Assembly: GCA_001874155.1 (NCBI GenBank)
Contig: MPDB01000001.1
Span: 186,001 to 250,000 of the forward strand
Origin: Vibrio sp. MedPE-SWchi
GTDB lineage: Bacteria > Pseudomonadota > Gammaproteobacteria > Enterobacterales > Vibrionaceae
Length of the DNA: 64,000 nt
Reading direction: 5' to 3'
Shown here: in pieces, positions 29,391 through 38,690 of the stretch
How the letters are laid out: each line of letters opens with the position of its first letter
Numbering within the stretch: the stretch's first letter is position 1
Made by a program: the position numbers and the translations under genes
The notes under the pieces: model-generated
Told to the model about the DNA's origin: nothing
Database searches by the model: none
Seen by the model: the letters and a program-made list of their open reading frames with translations, nothing else

Positions 29391-31106
29391 ATGAATACTC
29401 AAGAAGAACTTAACGAAACCTTATTAGAATTAAAAAGAAGCCAACAGAGAGAGGCTAGGCTAGCGCTCGAAAATAGAGCAATACTCGATTCTATATCTGC
29501 AATAACAGGCTCAAAAAACAAGCACGAAATCTTCCATGAATTAAAGAGAACACTTGCGCTCTATATTGATTTCGATGACTTTGTTGTATTAAGTAATGAG
29601 CCAAGTGAAACGTCTTTTAATACTTTTCTTACCTCCAATTCAGCTTTTGTTAATCTCACATGGCCGCAAGGTACAAAATTCAATAGAGTTTTGAATGGTG
29701 AGTGTATTATTCTTTTTTCTCCAACGACACTGCCTGAGTTTTCGAACCTAAATACGTTTGTTAAAGATCATATAAATTCTGCCTTAGTAACAGGAATAAA
29801 CACTGATACCTCACAATCGATCATAATGTTGCTAGGGAGTAGAAAAGGGCAGTTTTCAATGTCCACTCGCGATACGTTGTCACGTTTTAGACCGCTATTG
29901 GAACGAGCACTCATGGATATTGAGCAAAAAGAGCGATTAAAAGAGCTCGTTTCAATTAGAACTTCAGAACTTAAACTTGCAAGAGAAAAGGCGGAAAAAG
30001 CAAGCCAGGCCAAAACTCAATTCCTTGCGATGATGAGTCATGAACTAAGGACGCCATTAAACTCTGTCCTTGGTTTCATAGATATCCTAGAACATGACTT
30101 ACTCAAACGAGACCACCTAGACATGCTTTCGAAGATGGCAACGTCTGCAGAGCATTTACTGGTATTAATTGACGACATCCTAGACCTAACAAAAATTGAG
30201 TCAGGGACGTTCTCGATACAGCATCAATGGATAGATCTTAAAGACTGTTTAACGCAATCAACTGATCAGTACGACAAGGAAGCAGCCAGCAAAAACATCT
30301 ATTTTAAAAGAGATTTCTCGACTCTGGATTCTAATAACTATTGGTTAGACCCAATTAGGCTTACTCAGATAATATACAATTTACTGGGTAACGCTCTAAA
30401 GTTTACTCATGCAGGAGAGGTAAGTGTTTCTGCAACGATCTCTGATAAGACATTGAGGATAGTCATAACCGATACAGGTGTTGGAATCGAGAACTCTAGG
30501 CTTAGCTCTTTGTTTACACCTTTTAAACAGGCGGATAGTTCGATAACGAGAAAGTACGGCGGTACAGGTCTAGGCCTCGCAATTACTAAGCACTTAGTCG
30601 AGTTTATGGATGGAACGATTTCTGTCGAAAGTAAACTCAACGTGGGCACATCTTTCAAAGTTTCTCTACCGGTCAATACCAAACGCAAAGCGTTGAACGT
30701 AGTAGAAGACTCACGACGAAGTGCACTAACTCAAGCTGTAAATATTCTGGTGGTAGAAGACACTCCAACGAACCAGATGGTCATCAAGCTTATACTAGAA
30801 AGAGAGGGTTACACGGTGACCACATTATCGAACGGGAAAGATGCCGTAGAGCACTTAAGAATAAACAAACTAAGTTTCGATGCTGTTTTAATGGATCTGT
30901 CTATGCCAGTAATGGATGGGTTAACAGCGACAAAGTTAATTCGGCAATTCGATAAAATAATTCCAGTTATAGCTTTGACAGCACATGCAATGGAACAGGA
31001 TAAGCAAGATTGTTTGCACGCCGGTATGGATGTATTCGTGACAAAACCAATACGCAGAAATCAAATATTGAAAGCTATAGAGAGCGTGGTTCAAATAGAG
31101 CGATGA
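29391..31106 (+). CDS. vpsS: Hybrid sensor histidine kinase VpsS
   Basis: A 571-residue cytoplasmic hybrid kinase without membrane segments. An N-terminal coiled coil and GAF-like region (about 1-200) is followed by the H-box [14 protein letters not shown] with H217, the ATPase region ([26 protein letters not shown]) and a C-terminal receiver with D502 in [12 protein letters not shown]. It has no HPt domain; V. cholerae VpsS passes phosphate to LuxU, so the same route to quorum sensing and biofilm genes is likely here. Lack of a membrane sensor fits control by the neighbouring FIST protein. Confidence 0.9.
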   Translation: MNTQEELNETLLELKRSQQREARLALENRAILDSISAITGSKNKHEIFHELKRTLALYIDFDDFVVLSNEPSETSFNTFLTSNSAFVNLTWPQGTKFNRVLNGECIILFSPTTLPEFSNLNTFVKDHINSALVTGINTDTSQSIIMLLGSRKGQFSMSTRDTLSRFRPLLERALMDIEQKERLKELVSIRTSELKLAREKAEKASQAKTQFLAMMSHELRTPLNSVLGFIDILEHDLLKRDHLDMLSKMATSAEHLLVLIDDILDLTKIESGTFSIQHQWIDLKDCLTQSTDQYDKEAASKNIYFKRDFSTLDSNNYWLDPIRLTQIIYNLLGNALKFTHAGEVSVSATISDKTLRIVITDTGVGIENSRLSSLFTPFKQADSSITRKYGGTGLGLAITKHLVEFMDGTISVESKLNVGTSFKVSLPVNTKRKALNVVEDSRRSALTQAVNILVVEDTPTNQMVIKLILEREGYTVTTLSNGKDAVEHLRINKLSFDAVLMDLSMPVMDGLTATKLIRQFDKIIPVIALTAHAMEQDKQDCLHAGMDVFVTKPIRRNQILKAIESVVQIER

Positions 31107-31275
31107 CCAAGTATTGTTATTAAGCTCGTCTTGGAACCTAATAATCAGGTTATTATCTTCAGATAAATAAATGATTATTAGGTATTTTATGGTAAATACC
31201 AGTTATGTTTAATTGGCTGAGGTGGTAGTGGTAAGAGATGGGTTCATTTTATACTCTAAAATACACATTAAGTTA

Positions 31276-31303
31276 ATTTAACATAATATACATAATGCGC
31301 ACT
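31276..31303 (-). other. dif: dif site, XerCD chromosome dimer resolution site
   Basis: Read on the minus strand, the XerC arm AGTGCGCATTA (31303-31293), central region TGTATA (31292-31287) and XerD arm TTATGTTAAAT (31286-31276) form a complete 28-bp dif. The XerD arm and centre are identical to E. coli dif and the XerC arm differs from it at two bases. XerC and XerD recombine sister chromosomes here under FtsK control, and the site marks the replication terminus. It lies in the 225-bp gap between vpsS and a small gene of unknown function. Confidence 0.95.
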
Positions 31304-31330
31304 TAGATATGGAGCTTATCTAGGCTGTTT

Positions 31331-31606
31331 CTAGTCCCATTCAGTGCTTCTAAAGCTCGTTACCGCTAAAGTTTTACGTGCATACTCCATCGCTTGTTCC
31401 ATTGTCTCGTATGGTCCATGGATTTTTACGTTATGGTTTTTGTCGGCCACTGACATGAACCATTCACCGATTAAGAACTCACTGTCTGTTACTTCATTTA
31501 CTTCTTTGAAGTTTAAGCCAACAACGTTCGACACCATGCATTGAACTTCGGTTGTATCGTCTCGATAACCCAGCATCTTTGTATAATGCTCATTGGACTC
31601 ACTCAT
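31331..31606 (-). CDS. Hypothetical 91-residue protein next to dif
   Basis: A small acidic cytoplasmic protein (MSESNEHYTKMLGYRDDTTE at the start, GPYETMEQAMEYARKTLAVTSFRSTEWD at the end). I recognise no family. ATG 31606 has an AGAGA ribosome site; the longer in-frame start upstream adds an unlikely leader. It begins 28 bp from dif and points away from it. Whether it is core to the genus or acquired is not visible here. Confidence 0.65.
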   Translation of the reverse strand: MSESNEHYTKMLGYRDDTTEVQCMVSNVVGLNFKEVNEVTDSEFLIGEWFMSVADKNHNVKIHGPYETMEQAMEYARKTLAVTSFRSTEWD

Positions 31607-31767
31607 GATTAAAATCTCTTTGAGTAAGCTCAGGCTTTCGAACACTTTTTCATATTGAGCTGTTGCGACTTTGTAATTAGCTCCTATAAAACTCCTGCTA
31701 TTTGGCCCTTAGACTTGGTATATTTAAAACGTTATTCTGCCGTTAGATAATTAGCGTAGTAACACCT

Positions 31768-32556
31768 TCAATCAAAATACGATTCAACGATCGAATCTAG
31801 CAAACCACTTTCTTTCTGTTTTAAAAATTCTTTATTGAACGTTTCTACGAACTTGGCTTTAAATGGAAAATTATCATTGCTGACGGTGTAACCAATATAA
31901 CCAAATTGCTCATCTACATTTTTTGTTAAAACTAACCAATCAACACCGTCTAGCGAACCTAGTTTTAGCATTTCATTCGCCGTCCACTCTACTGAGAGCG
32001 CAACATGCAAATAGCAGTCGTTTCTCTTCTTATATAGCATCATTATATTGGCTTCTGGGCTTTTGGCCGTCTGTACTTTAATATTTCCGTCTTTAACTGC
32101 CTTCCAAAAATCAGGAGACCCAAGATTAAACCCTGAATTTACTCCAACACTTAGCCCAAAAAAGCTGTTTGGCCAAACAATAGGTTGATTTAGCTTACTG
32201 GCCACAGATCTATGGCAATAAACGGAAACCGTTTCTTTGAGTAAAGGCTCAGAGTAAGGGGCAATATAAGGTCGCTCTTTAGGGAGATAGTAGATTGGAG
32301 CTAGGGCAAAGCCTTTCCCATGCTCTGTTAACATTAAGCCTCTATTCCAAGGTATGGATTCCAGAGTGACGTCAAAATCATGCATTTCCCCTACTACACT
32401 TCGCACTAGTTTTGGGTAAATACCAATAAGACTACCTCCTGACTGATAACTATACGGAGGGAAATTTTGATCAAAATAAACAGTCACTGGAATGCCCTCT
32501 GCGCTGGCGACAGGCACAAAGAATAAAGAAAGGAGCATCAATAACTTTATCTTCAT
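31768..32556 (-). CDS. Family 3 solute-binding protein (first of a tandem pair)
   Basis: A 262-residue secreted protein with signal peptide MKIKLLMLLSLFFVPVASA and the SBP_bac_3 opening VTVYFDQNFPPYSY ... GIYPKLVRSV. Such proteins bind amino acids or similar small molecules. No permease or ATPase gene is nearby, so it may act as a sensor component or serve a distant transporter. I use ATG 32556 because it starts a clean signal peptide; ATG 32637, overlapping the neighbour's stop, would add 27 residues before it. Confidence 0.82.
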   Translation of the reverse strand: MKIKLLMLLSLFFVPVASAEGIPVTVYFDQNFPPYSYQSGGSLIGIYPKLVRSVVGEMHDFDVTLESIPWNRGLMLTEHGKGFALAPIYYLPKERPYIAPYSEPLLKETVSVYCHRSVASKLNQPIVWPNSFFGLSVGVNSGFNLGSPDFWKAVKDGNIKVQTAKSPEANIMMLYKKRNDCYLHVALSVEWTANEMLKLGSLDGVDWLVLTKNVDEQFGYIGYTVSNDNFPFKAKFVETFNKEFLKQKESGLLDSIVESYFD

Positions 32557-32636
32557 CCAAACTCTCTTAGTCGAAAGAACACTAATAAAAGTATAGTATT
32601 GGGTTGTATTGCACCGCGATATAGTTTTGTCGCTCA

Positions 32637-33419
32637 TTACCTGTATTTATTAATAATCTCTTGGTCTAAGGTTATCCCTTGTTCATTTTCCTGTGATTTG
32701 ATTATATCGAGCCCTTTTTGTAGCTCATCTATAATTTCTGGCTCAATGTTTTTGTTAAACGCGTAGTATAATTTCCCTTCTTCTAAAACATATACCGCTT
32801 CTAAACTATCAGCTTCGATTCCAGATTGACTTGCCCACCAGTAAGCTGCTTTTTCAGCGTACGCGAGTAAGTCAATACGTCCTTTTACCAGTTGTTCAGC
32901 CAAAATTATGACAGAAGTTGCCTCTTGCATTGAGTTTCTCGGTATCCCTAGCTTAAGCAATGACTGCTCTCCAATGTCATCTCGGATCACCCCAATCTTG
33001 TATTTGCTCATGTCAATTGGGACATTGATAGTGATGTTATCGCTTTTTCTTGCAAGCACTACAACTTTGATACCAGTGATAGGTCCAACCCAATTGAAAA
33101 GATGTTCTCTGTGCTCGGTACGAGTTGTTGAAAACAATACTGCGTTATCCATATTAAGGGCATTTCGATATGATCGTGGCCAAGGTAATACTGAGATTTG
33201 GGAAGTTTGTATGTTCTTACCAACCGCTTGGCCTGCTGCTAACAGGATTTCAACGGCATAACCGGAAACTTGTCCATTATCCTCAAAGTTCGCAGGAGGA
33301 TAGTTCTCTGTATAAAAGGATAGATTTTCCAATTCAGTCGCAAGCGCTGGTAAGGAAACGGGAAAACAAAGTACTAATACAAGGATATAGGTGTAGGAAA
33401 ACATTGGATTACGTGACAT
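32637..33419 (-). CDS. Family 3 solute-binding protein (second of a tandem pair)
   Basis: A 260-residue secreted protein with signal segment YTYILVLVLCFPVSLPALA and the family opening LSFYTENYPPANFEDNGQVSGYAVEILLAA. It resembles the adjacent gene in layout and probably arose from an old duplication, though the sequences differ a lot. ATG 33419 is supported by TTGGAG upstream. Like its neighbour it lacks a linked permease. A chemoreceptor gene follows upstream on the same strand. Confidence 0.83.
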   Translation of the reverse strand: MSRNPMFSYTYILVLVLCFPVSLPALATELENLSFYTENYPPANFEDNGQVSGYAVEILLAAGQAVGKNIQTSQISVLPWPRSYRNALNMDNAVLFSTTRTEHREHLFNWVGPITGIKVVVLARKSDNITINVPIDMSKYKIGVIRDDIGEQSLLKLGIPRNSMQEATSVIILAEQLVKGRIDLLAYAEKAAYWWASQSGIEADSLEAVYVLEEGKLYYAFNKNIEPEIIDELQKGLDIIKSQENEQGITLDQEIINKYR

Positions 33420-33563
33420 GCCAATCTCCAATATTTTATAGGCTTACTTATAAAACTAGTCTAGTGAAGGAGGTGTGTCTAACGGCTTTGCATCGCTTTA
33501 GATAAACCGCTCGCCAAATGTCGAACGGTTTTTTATCAATAATGTTCCAATACGTCCAGAAGA

Positions 33564-35432
33564 CTAGACTATGAATTTGTTAAGGATCGCGTCTTGCTCT
33601 CGAACATTTTCAGTCTGAACTAACATCGCATCATTCGCGTTTGACGCTGATTCAGCAACTTGAACAGAAAGATCTTTAATCTTCACAGTATTATTGTTGA
33701 TTTCCTCTGCGACAAGGCTTTGCTCTTCTGCAGCTGAAGCAATCTGAATGTTCATATCGCTGATTTGTTGTATTGCTTCTCGAATTCTACCTAATGCCCC
33801 ATTCGCCTCCTGTACGCGAGCAACAGCATTTATCGCCGTCTCTTTACTTTGGTTCATCGCGTTTGACACTGAACTCGCTCCAGCTTGAAGCTGCTCAATC
33901 ATATTACGAATCTCAGTGGTTGACTCCTGCGTTCGTTGAGCAAGTGTTCTCACTTCATCCGCTACAACAGCAAAACCTCGGCCTGACTCCCCTGCACGCG
34001 CCGCTTCTATTGCAGCGTTGAGAGCAAGCAAATTAGTTTGATCGGCAATATCGTTGATAACTTTGAGTATGGTCTCAATGTTATCAGTCGCAGACTCAAG
34101 TACCTGCACTTCTGAAACAGCTTCATCAATTCTGGTAGACAGTTCATCGATGGCGCCTGTCGTGTCATTAACCACAGAAGTACCATCTACAGTCGCGTCA
34201 TCCGCCATTTGAGCAGCAGAAGCCGCTCCTTGAGCATTTGATGCTACATCGGCTGATGTCGTCGCCATTTCATGCATAGCGGTAGCCAATTGTTCTAACT
34301 CGTGTAACTGATCTTGCATCGCATTAGCCGATTGTTGCAGCCCGTTAGACGTATTTTCCGAACCTCGCAATATCTCAACGCCGATCTCTTTAGACTGGCT
34401 AATCAATTGCTGTAATGTTCCGGTGAATGTATTAAACCCGTCGGCAAGTTGAGAAAACTCTTTGTCAGTATTGGTATCTAAACGCTGAGTTAAATCCCCT
34501 TCTCCCGAAGCCACGCCTTGAATCGCAGTGTTTAGGACATCCAATGGTTTCATCAGCGTCTTAATCAGCACAAGCAGTAAGGCAATACTGATCAGTAGTG
34601 CAACTATGGTATATATAATCGAACTATTACGTAGATCATTAATAGATGCATAAGCGATACTCTCGTCAAGCACCACGCCAACAAACCAATCTTCCCCAGG
34701 TACTGCCGCAAAATCTAATGTATAAGCAGTAGCATCAAGCATGACTTGCTGTGGTTGCTCAAGAATACTGACGTTTGGCATGTAATCCGACATTGGAGTT
34801 CCATTTTTGTCCGCATCTGGGTGAGCGATGGTTGTTCCGTCTCCAGCGACTATGAACACGTAGCCAGCGTTAAAAAGTTTGACCTGATTAACGAGCTCAG
34901 CGAGACGAGCAAGTGATACGTCGTAAAATATAGCCCCGATAAAACGACCGTTATCGTTAACGGGTGTCGCGATAGAGACCAAGATTTCGTTCGTCGCAGA
35001 ATCAGCATACGGTGCGGTAATAATGAGTCGATTTGCATTCTTGGCGTCCTTATACCAAGGTCTTGCTCTTGGATCCCAACTCGCGCCTGGATTCCAGCTG
35101 GGATCATTATTTATATTTGAACCATCATTCTCAAACCCTAACCCTGCAAGCAAAAACGTCTCTTTTACTATTGGGCGAGTTATAACCGCTGCAATTTTAT
35201 CAGGGGAAAGATCCGATTCAATCATGCTAGTCGAGTATGCTGCGATTGCTTTTCGTCCATTAATCTCTGCAGCGACGGTGTTCCTAACCCCATCGACTAT
35301 CTCAGTAACACTGGCTTCTACTTGCTGCTTAAGTTCATCTTGCATTGTAAAGTACTGTTTAGCGGTGAGAGCGGAAACAGTCACCAGTAGCAGTAGAGAA
35401 GATGCCGCAACAATCTTATGGCTAAACTTCAT
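33564..35432 (-). CDS. Methyl-accepting chemotaxis protein
   Basis: A 622-residue chemoreceptor. It has an N-terminal membrane segment (residues about 8-25), a periplasmic dCache-type sensor (about 30-265; the block [11 protein letters not shown] is typical), a second membrane segment ([19 protein letters not shown]), a HAMP domain ([19 protein letters not shown]) and a signalling domain with the conserved tip [22 protein letters not shown]. It signals through CheA/CheW. dCache sensors often bind amino acids or polyamines; the ligand here is not known. Confidence 0.95.
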   Translation of the reverse strand: MKFSHKIVAASSLLLLVTVSALTAKQYFTMQDELKQQVEASVTEIVDGVRNTVAAEINGRKAIAAYSTSMIESDLSPDKIAAVITRPIVKETFLLAGLGFENDGSNINNDPSWNPGASWDPRARPWYKDAKNANRLIITAPYADSATNEILVSIATPVNDNGRFIGAIFYDVSLARLAELVNQVKLFNAGYVFIVAGDGTTIAHPDADKNGTPMSDYMPNVSILEQPQQVMLDATAYTLDFAAVPGEDWFVGVVLDESIAYASINDLRNSSIIYTIVALLISIALLLVLIKTLMKPLDVLNTAIQGVASGEGDLTQRLDTNTDKEFSQLADGFNTFTGTLQQLISQSKEIGVEILRGSENTSNGLQQSANAMQDQLHELEQLATAMHEMATTSADVASNAQGAASAAQMADDATVDGTSVVNDTTGAIDELSTRIDEAVSEVQVLESATDNIETILKVINDIADQTNLLALNAAIEAARAGESGRGFAVVADEVRTLAQRTQESTTEIRNMIEQLQAGASSVSNAMNQSKETAINAVARVQEANGALGRIREAIQQISDMNIQIASAAEEQSLVAEEINNNTVKIKDLSVQVAESASNANDAMLVQTENVREQDAILNKFIV

Positions 35433-35654
35433 AATTATCCCTTAGCTAGAATTCCATTCACTATTTATATTTTTATAGTTAGCAAACAGAAGTTTATCCA
35501 GTAAAAACGAGACATTTGATTAGAATTGTTGTTTAGAAGCGGGTTTTTCTCATTGGTGCCAAAAGTTACCGCTAAGTACCTCGATTTCAGATAGTACTTT
35601 GGGGGTTTCAAGAAGCTTGTCATTCAGATCTAATATTGATTTTAATACCGAAAT

Positions 35655-35981
35655 CTAAAGGCTTTTAGCTGCGACATGAATGTGAAGGTACTTTTGTACT
35701 TCTGAGTAACGATACTTTTTCTTCCTGCTGAGCGTTTTCTTACTCGCTCGACATAATAACGAACTGCCAGTCCCACTTACTTTTTTGATAGAAACATAGT
35801 TTCCGGAAAGCTTCATTTCCAATATTAGGTCGCAGAATTCATTGTCATCGAAGTCCAATTTTCTGAGTTGTTTTTCAAGCTGCTTCTTAATTTTTTTCGC
35901 AGTTACATTGTAATCAGAATCATCTTGAGCATGTGATGCAGTACAGGTGAGTAAACATAGTAATAGTATCAGTGTTTTCAT
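35655..35981 (-). CDS. Secreted protein resembling the TolA C-terminal domain
   Basis: A 108-residue protein with signal peptide MKTLILLLCLLTCTASHA and a mature part of about 90 residues. The pattern FCDLILEMKLSGNYVSIKKVSGTGSSLLCRAS (C50 and C77, broken here only for reading) followed by a basic stretch and YLHIHV resembles TolA domain III, whose paired cysteines form a disulfide. It has neither the TolA membrane anchor nor the long helical domain, so it would be a free periplasmic domain. Family assignment is by eye; function unknown. Confidence 0.65.
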   Translation of the reverse strand: MKTLILLLCLLTCTASHAQDDSDYNVTAKKIKKQLEKQLRKLDFDDNEFCDLILEMKLSGNYVSIKKVSGTGSSLLCRASKKTLSRKKKYRYSEVQKYLHIHVAAKSL

Positions 35982-36086
35982 AAGCGCCTCCTGAGGGGCA
36001 CTCTAGCATTTAGCGTATTAAGGCTGGGTCTTTAGAGACATTTATAAGAAGCGCAAAGGTAGTTTTTGTAACAATGTTGTTTAACA

Positions 36087-36398
36087 CTAAGCACGCTTGT
36101 TGCTTGAGCTATTCTTAAACCCCTGATGTGGAAAGACGTTTCTAATTCTTTGTTGCACTTTCTTAGGAACCGCTTCTGAGAATTTAAGCTTCGTTCCCGT
36201 TCTTTGCTGATACACTTTAAACGATCCATCAAAGGGGACAATACTCGCAATCTCTTCAACATTGTGTCGGAACTTAGCTGGAAAGTGCCCTTTTACCTTC
36301 GATATTTTACCCGCTATAAAGGTAACCTTCAGAACGGGTCTATCTACAGCAACTAACCAAAATACTAGTATTGCGGCAATTAAAACTACATATAACAT
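36087..36398 (-). CDS. DUF3634-like small membrane protein
   Basis: A 103-residue protein with an N-terminal membrane segment (MLYVVLIAAILVFWLVAV) and a basic cytoplasmic part with GKISKVKGHFPAKFRHNVEEI. It matches my recollection of the DUF3634 family of Vibrionaceae. Function unknown. It lies 18 bp after matP on the same strand and is likely cotranscribed with it. Confidence 0.75.
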   Translation of the reverse strand: MLYVVLIAAILVFWLVAVDRPVLKVTFIAGKISKVKGHFPAKFRHNVEEIASIVPFDGSFKVYQQRTGTKLKFSEAVPKKVQQRIRNVFPHQGFKNSSSNKRA

Positions 36399-36416
36399 TG
36401 TCTACCCCTAGTTTGC

Positions 36417-36866
36417 TTAATTAGACAGTAATTTGTTTAAGTCTTGCTTTAAATCGCTAACGGTTTGACTTGCTTTTTCGCTTCGCGAAGCCTCAGTAAG
36501 AAGGTATTCAATCGCATCTGACAACGTGCATCCAAGTTCGCCTGCTCGGTAAGACAATTTCTCCCAAACACGATAGTCCAGATCAATTGATTTCTTCTTC
36601 GTATGTATTTGCTCGGCATTGAAGTGGCGTTTTCGTTTAGCTCGAATCGCTTGCTTCATTTTGTTGTCTAGTTCGAGAGACATATGTTCCTCGATCCAAT
36701 CAAGTACCAAGGTGGGCTCATGTTCCAATTCTCGAAGTGCGCTAACTGCAGCTTGTTCCTCACTTGAGTCAATATGTCGAGTGATCGCGATACCTTCTTT
36801 CCACTTCTTTACAAGATACTGCCACTTCCAACCACACTCCAAGTTTTCAAGCTGTTGATATTTCAT
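36417..36866 (-). CDS. matP: Macrodomain Ter protein MatP
   Basis: A 149-residue DNA-binding protein that organises the Ter macrodomain by binding matS and, through ZapA/ZapB in E. coli, ties it to the division machinery. The opening MKYQQLENLECGWKWQYLVK and the ribbon-helix-helix part KKKSIDLDYRVWEKLSYRAG match the family. Length equals that of E. coli MatP (150). matP lies next to the ycbZ-fabA pair in E. coli too. A matS-like site lies just upstream of its start. Confidence 0.96.
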   Translation of the reverse strand: MKYQQLENLECGWKWQYLVKKWKEGIAITRHIDSSEEQAAVSALRELEHEPTLVLDWIEEHMSLELDNKMKQAIRAKRKRHFNAEQIHTKKKSIDLDYRVWEKLSYRAGELGCTLSDAIEYLLTEASRSEKASQTVSDLKQDLNKLLSN

Positions 36867-36890
36867 TATTCAATCCTTAGGTTTCTTATG

Positions 36891-36903
36891 GTGACAGCGT
36901 AAC
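36891..36903. promoter_or_regulatory. matS-like site in the matP leader
   Basis: GTGACAGCGTAAC matches GTGACRNYGTCAC at 12 of 13 positions (A in place of C at position 11). It begins 25 bp upstream of the matP start codon, where MatP binding could affect its own expression. Confidence 0.5.
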
Positions 36904-37025
36904 TCGATGGATGCCTTTTGACAATTCTCTTGGTCTAAATTCTAGAGAAAGATCATTTTATCTATCCCGTCATGCGCATTTACGTTACAATTTTCAGCCC
37001 TTTATCAGTCATATGACGACAGTGA

Positions 37026-38678
37026 ATGAATCAAGAAATCTGGCGCGCGGTTACGCCACAATACGACGCTTATGAACAAACTATTGCAAGCTTAACTTCT
37101 ATACATAGTAAAGCGTTTATGAAGACACAAAACCGCCTTTCAGGAGCAATTGAGCAATTCATTGGGCTGACGGGTGTATCACGTGTGATGATGATAAATG
37201 CACCTGATAACGCTCTATATCGAAATTTGATCGCTGAGCAGATAAAGGAGTCTAGTCATGCACCTGACTCTGTCATTTACAGCGAAACGCTTAACTCTTC
37301 TGATGTTTTTGGGCAGTACAAAGCAGAAAATGGCAAATTAATTCAGCTCCTACCCGGCTTGCTTGATAGAGCGAATAATGGATACCTAATCCTCACAGCA
37401 ACATTTATTCTCGCTAATCCTAGAAGTTGGTTAAAACTCAAATCAGCGGTTTTAGGGCAAGGTGTTTCTCCACTTAACATGGACACTAAACATGAGTTAA
37501 GTGAGGCCATTGAGAAACACTATAACCTCAAAATCGTAATTGTAGGCGACAGAGAACAGCTTGCAGACATTGACTATTTAGATGCTGATATTCACTCAGG
37601 ACTATGTTTGTTCAGTGAGCTTGAACTGGAGCTTCCTGTTTCTCATGACAATATTGAGCTCTATTTAGGTTACCTAAATTGGATAACCGAAAGTTACTCT
37701 TTGCCAGCTTTGACTCCTGCGTCGATCGAAAGATTACTCATTGCGGGTGCTCGCTACACAGAAGACCAAGGCTACATTCCTATTTGTTTAATGTGGCATT
37801 TGGCGCTTCTTCAAGAGTCAGCGTTAGTATCTGATTCTGAAACGATTACTTTTGAAGATATAGACAAAGCAATCGAGAATAAAAAACACCGTGAATCCTA
37901 TCTTCCTGAACGAGCTCTATCTGATATTCTTGACGGTCAAGTCATCATTGAAACCAACGGCAATCAAATTGGTCAAGTCAACGCACTGACCGTGATCGAT
38001 GTAGCAGGCCACCCACTGTCTTATGGAGAGCCAGCTCGAATCTCTTGTGTTATTCACTTTGGTGATGGTGATGTTTCTGATGTTGAACGCAAAGTGGATC
38101 TTGCAGGCAATCTTCACGCCAAAGGCATGATGATCATGCAAGCGTTTGTGAGTAGCGCCTTGCAACTGGATGAGCCATTGCCCTATTCTGCCTCGTTGGT
38201 GTTTGAACAATCCTACAGTGAAGTCGATGGTGACAGTGCGTCACTTGCAGAACTGTGTTGCTTTGTGAGCGCTTTATCTGAATATCCTATCAATCAAGAG
38301 ATATCGGTAACGGGTGCCGTCGATCAATTTGGTCGCGTGCAGGCCGTTGGCGGATTGAATGAAAAGATCGAAGGCTTTTACCACGTTTGTAAACATCAAG
38401 GTTTTACAGGTAATCAAGGTGTGATACTACCTCGCTCGAACTTAAAACACTTAGCTTTAGATAAATCCGTCATAGAAAGCATTAAAACCGGCGAGTTTCA
38501 TATCTGGCCCGTATCTAATGTTGACGAAGCTGTCCCTATTTTAATGGATAAACCTTTTAGAGGTGATGACGACAATAGTGTCGTTAGTAAAATCGCTGAA
38601 CGTATTGAAAACTTTGAAAGACTTGAGCACCCGCCCGGAATTGTCGAGCGGTTCAAAAACTGGCTCTCTTCTTACTGA
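37026..38678 (+). CDS. ycbZ: Lon-like (S16) protease, YcbZ type
   Basis: A 550-residue protein with a C-terminal Lon protease domain. The catalytic dyad is S404 in DGDSAS and K447 in GGLNEKIEGF; the 43-residue spacing equals that of E. coli Lon (S679, K722). The N-terminal half has the outline of an AAA domain but no Walker A (the place reads INAPDNALYRN), so ATP hydrolysis is doubtful. It lies upstream of fabA, as ycbZ does in E. coli. Substrates are not established. Confidence 0.9.
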   Translation: MNQEIWRAVTPQYDAYEQTIASLTSIHSKAFMKTQNRLSGAIEQFIGLTGVSRVMMINAPDNALYRNLIAEQIKESSHAPDSVIYSETLNSSDVFGQYKAENGKLIQLLPGLLDRANNGYLILTATFILANPRSWLKLKSAVLGQGVSPLNMDTKHELSEAIEKHYNLKIVIVGDREQLADIDYLDADIHSGLCLFSELELELPVSHDNIELYLGYLNWITESYSLPALTPASIERLLIAGARYTEDQGYIPICLMWHLALLQESALVSDSETITFEDIDKAIENKKHRESYLPERALSDILDGQVIIETNGNQIGQVNALTVIDVAGHPLSYGEPARISCVIHFGDGDVSDVERKVDLAGNLHAKGMMIMQAFVSSALQLDEPLPYSASLVFEQSYSEVDGDSASLAELCCFVSALSEYPINQEISVTGAVDQFGRVQAVGGLNEKIEGFYHVCKHQGFTGNQGVILPRSNLKHLALDKSVIESIKTGEFHIWPVSNVDEAVPILMDKPFRGDDDNSVVSKIAERIENFERLEHPPGIVERFKNWLSSY

Positions 38679-38690
38679 TCGGAGTTGTTT

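Noticed and set aside
31128-31155. AACCTAATAATCAGGTT as a terminator of vpsS
   Set aside because: The stem is only five pairs and no T-run follows.
32557-32637. Upstream ATG 32637 as the start of the first solute-binding protein
   Set aside because: It would put 27 polar residues before a well-formed signal peptide; ATG 32556 has a ribosome site and gives a normal secreted protein.
33500-33537. Stem AACCG-CGGTT followed by six T on the plus strand as a terminator
   Set aside because: The T-run serves the plus strand, where there is no upstream gene, and the stem is interrupted. As a minus-strand terminator for the chemoreceptor it lacks a proper T-run.
36032-36262. A 76-codon minus-strand frame overlapping the DUF3634 gene
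   Set aside because: It is a shifted reading of the DUF3634 gene and of the sequence after it, with no start signal.
38230-38244. GTGAC-AGTGC-GTCAC in the Lon-like gene as a matS site
   Set aside because: The half-sites are five bases apart; matS requires three.
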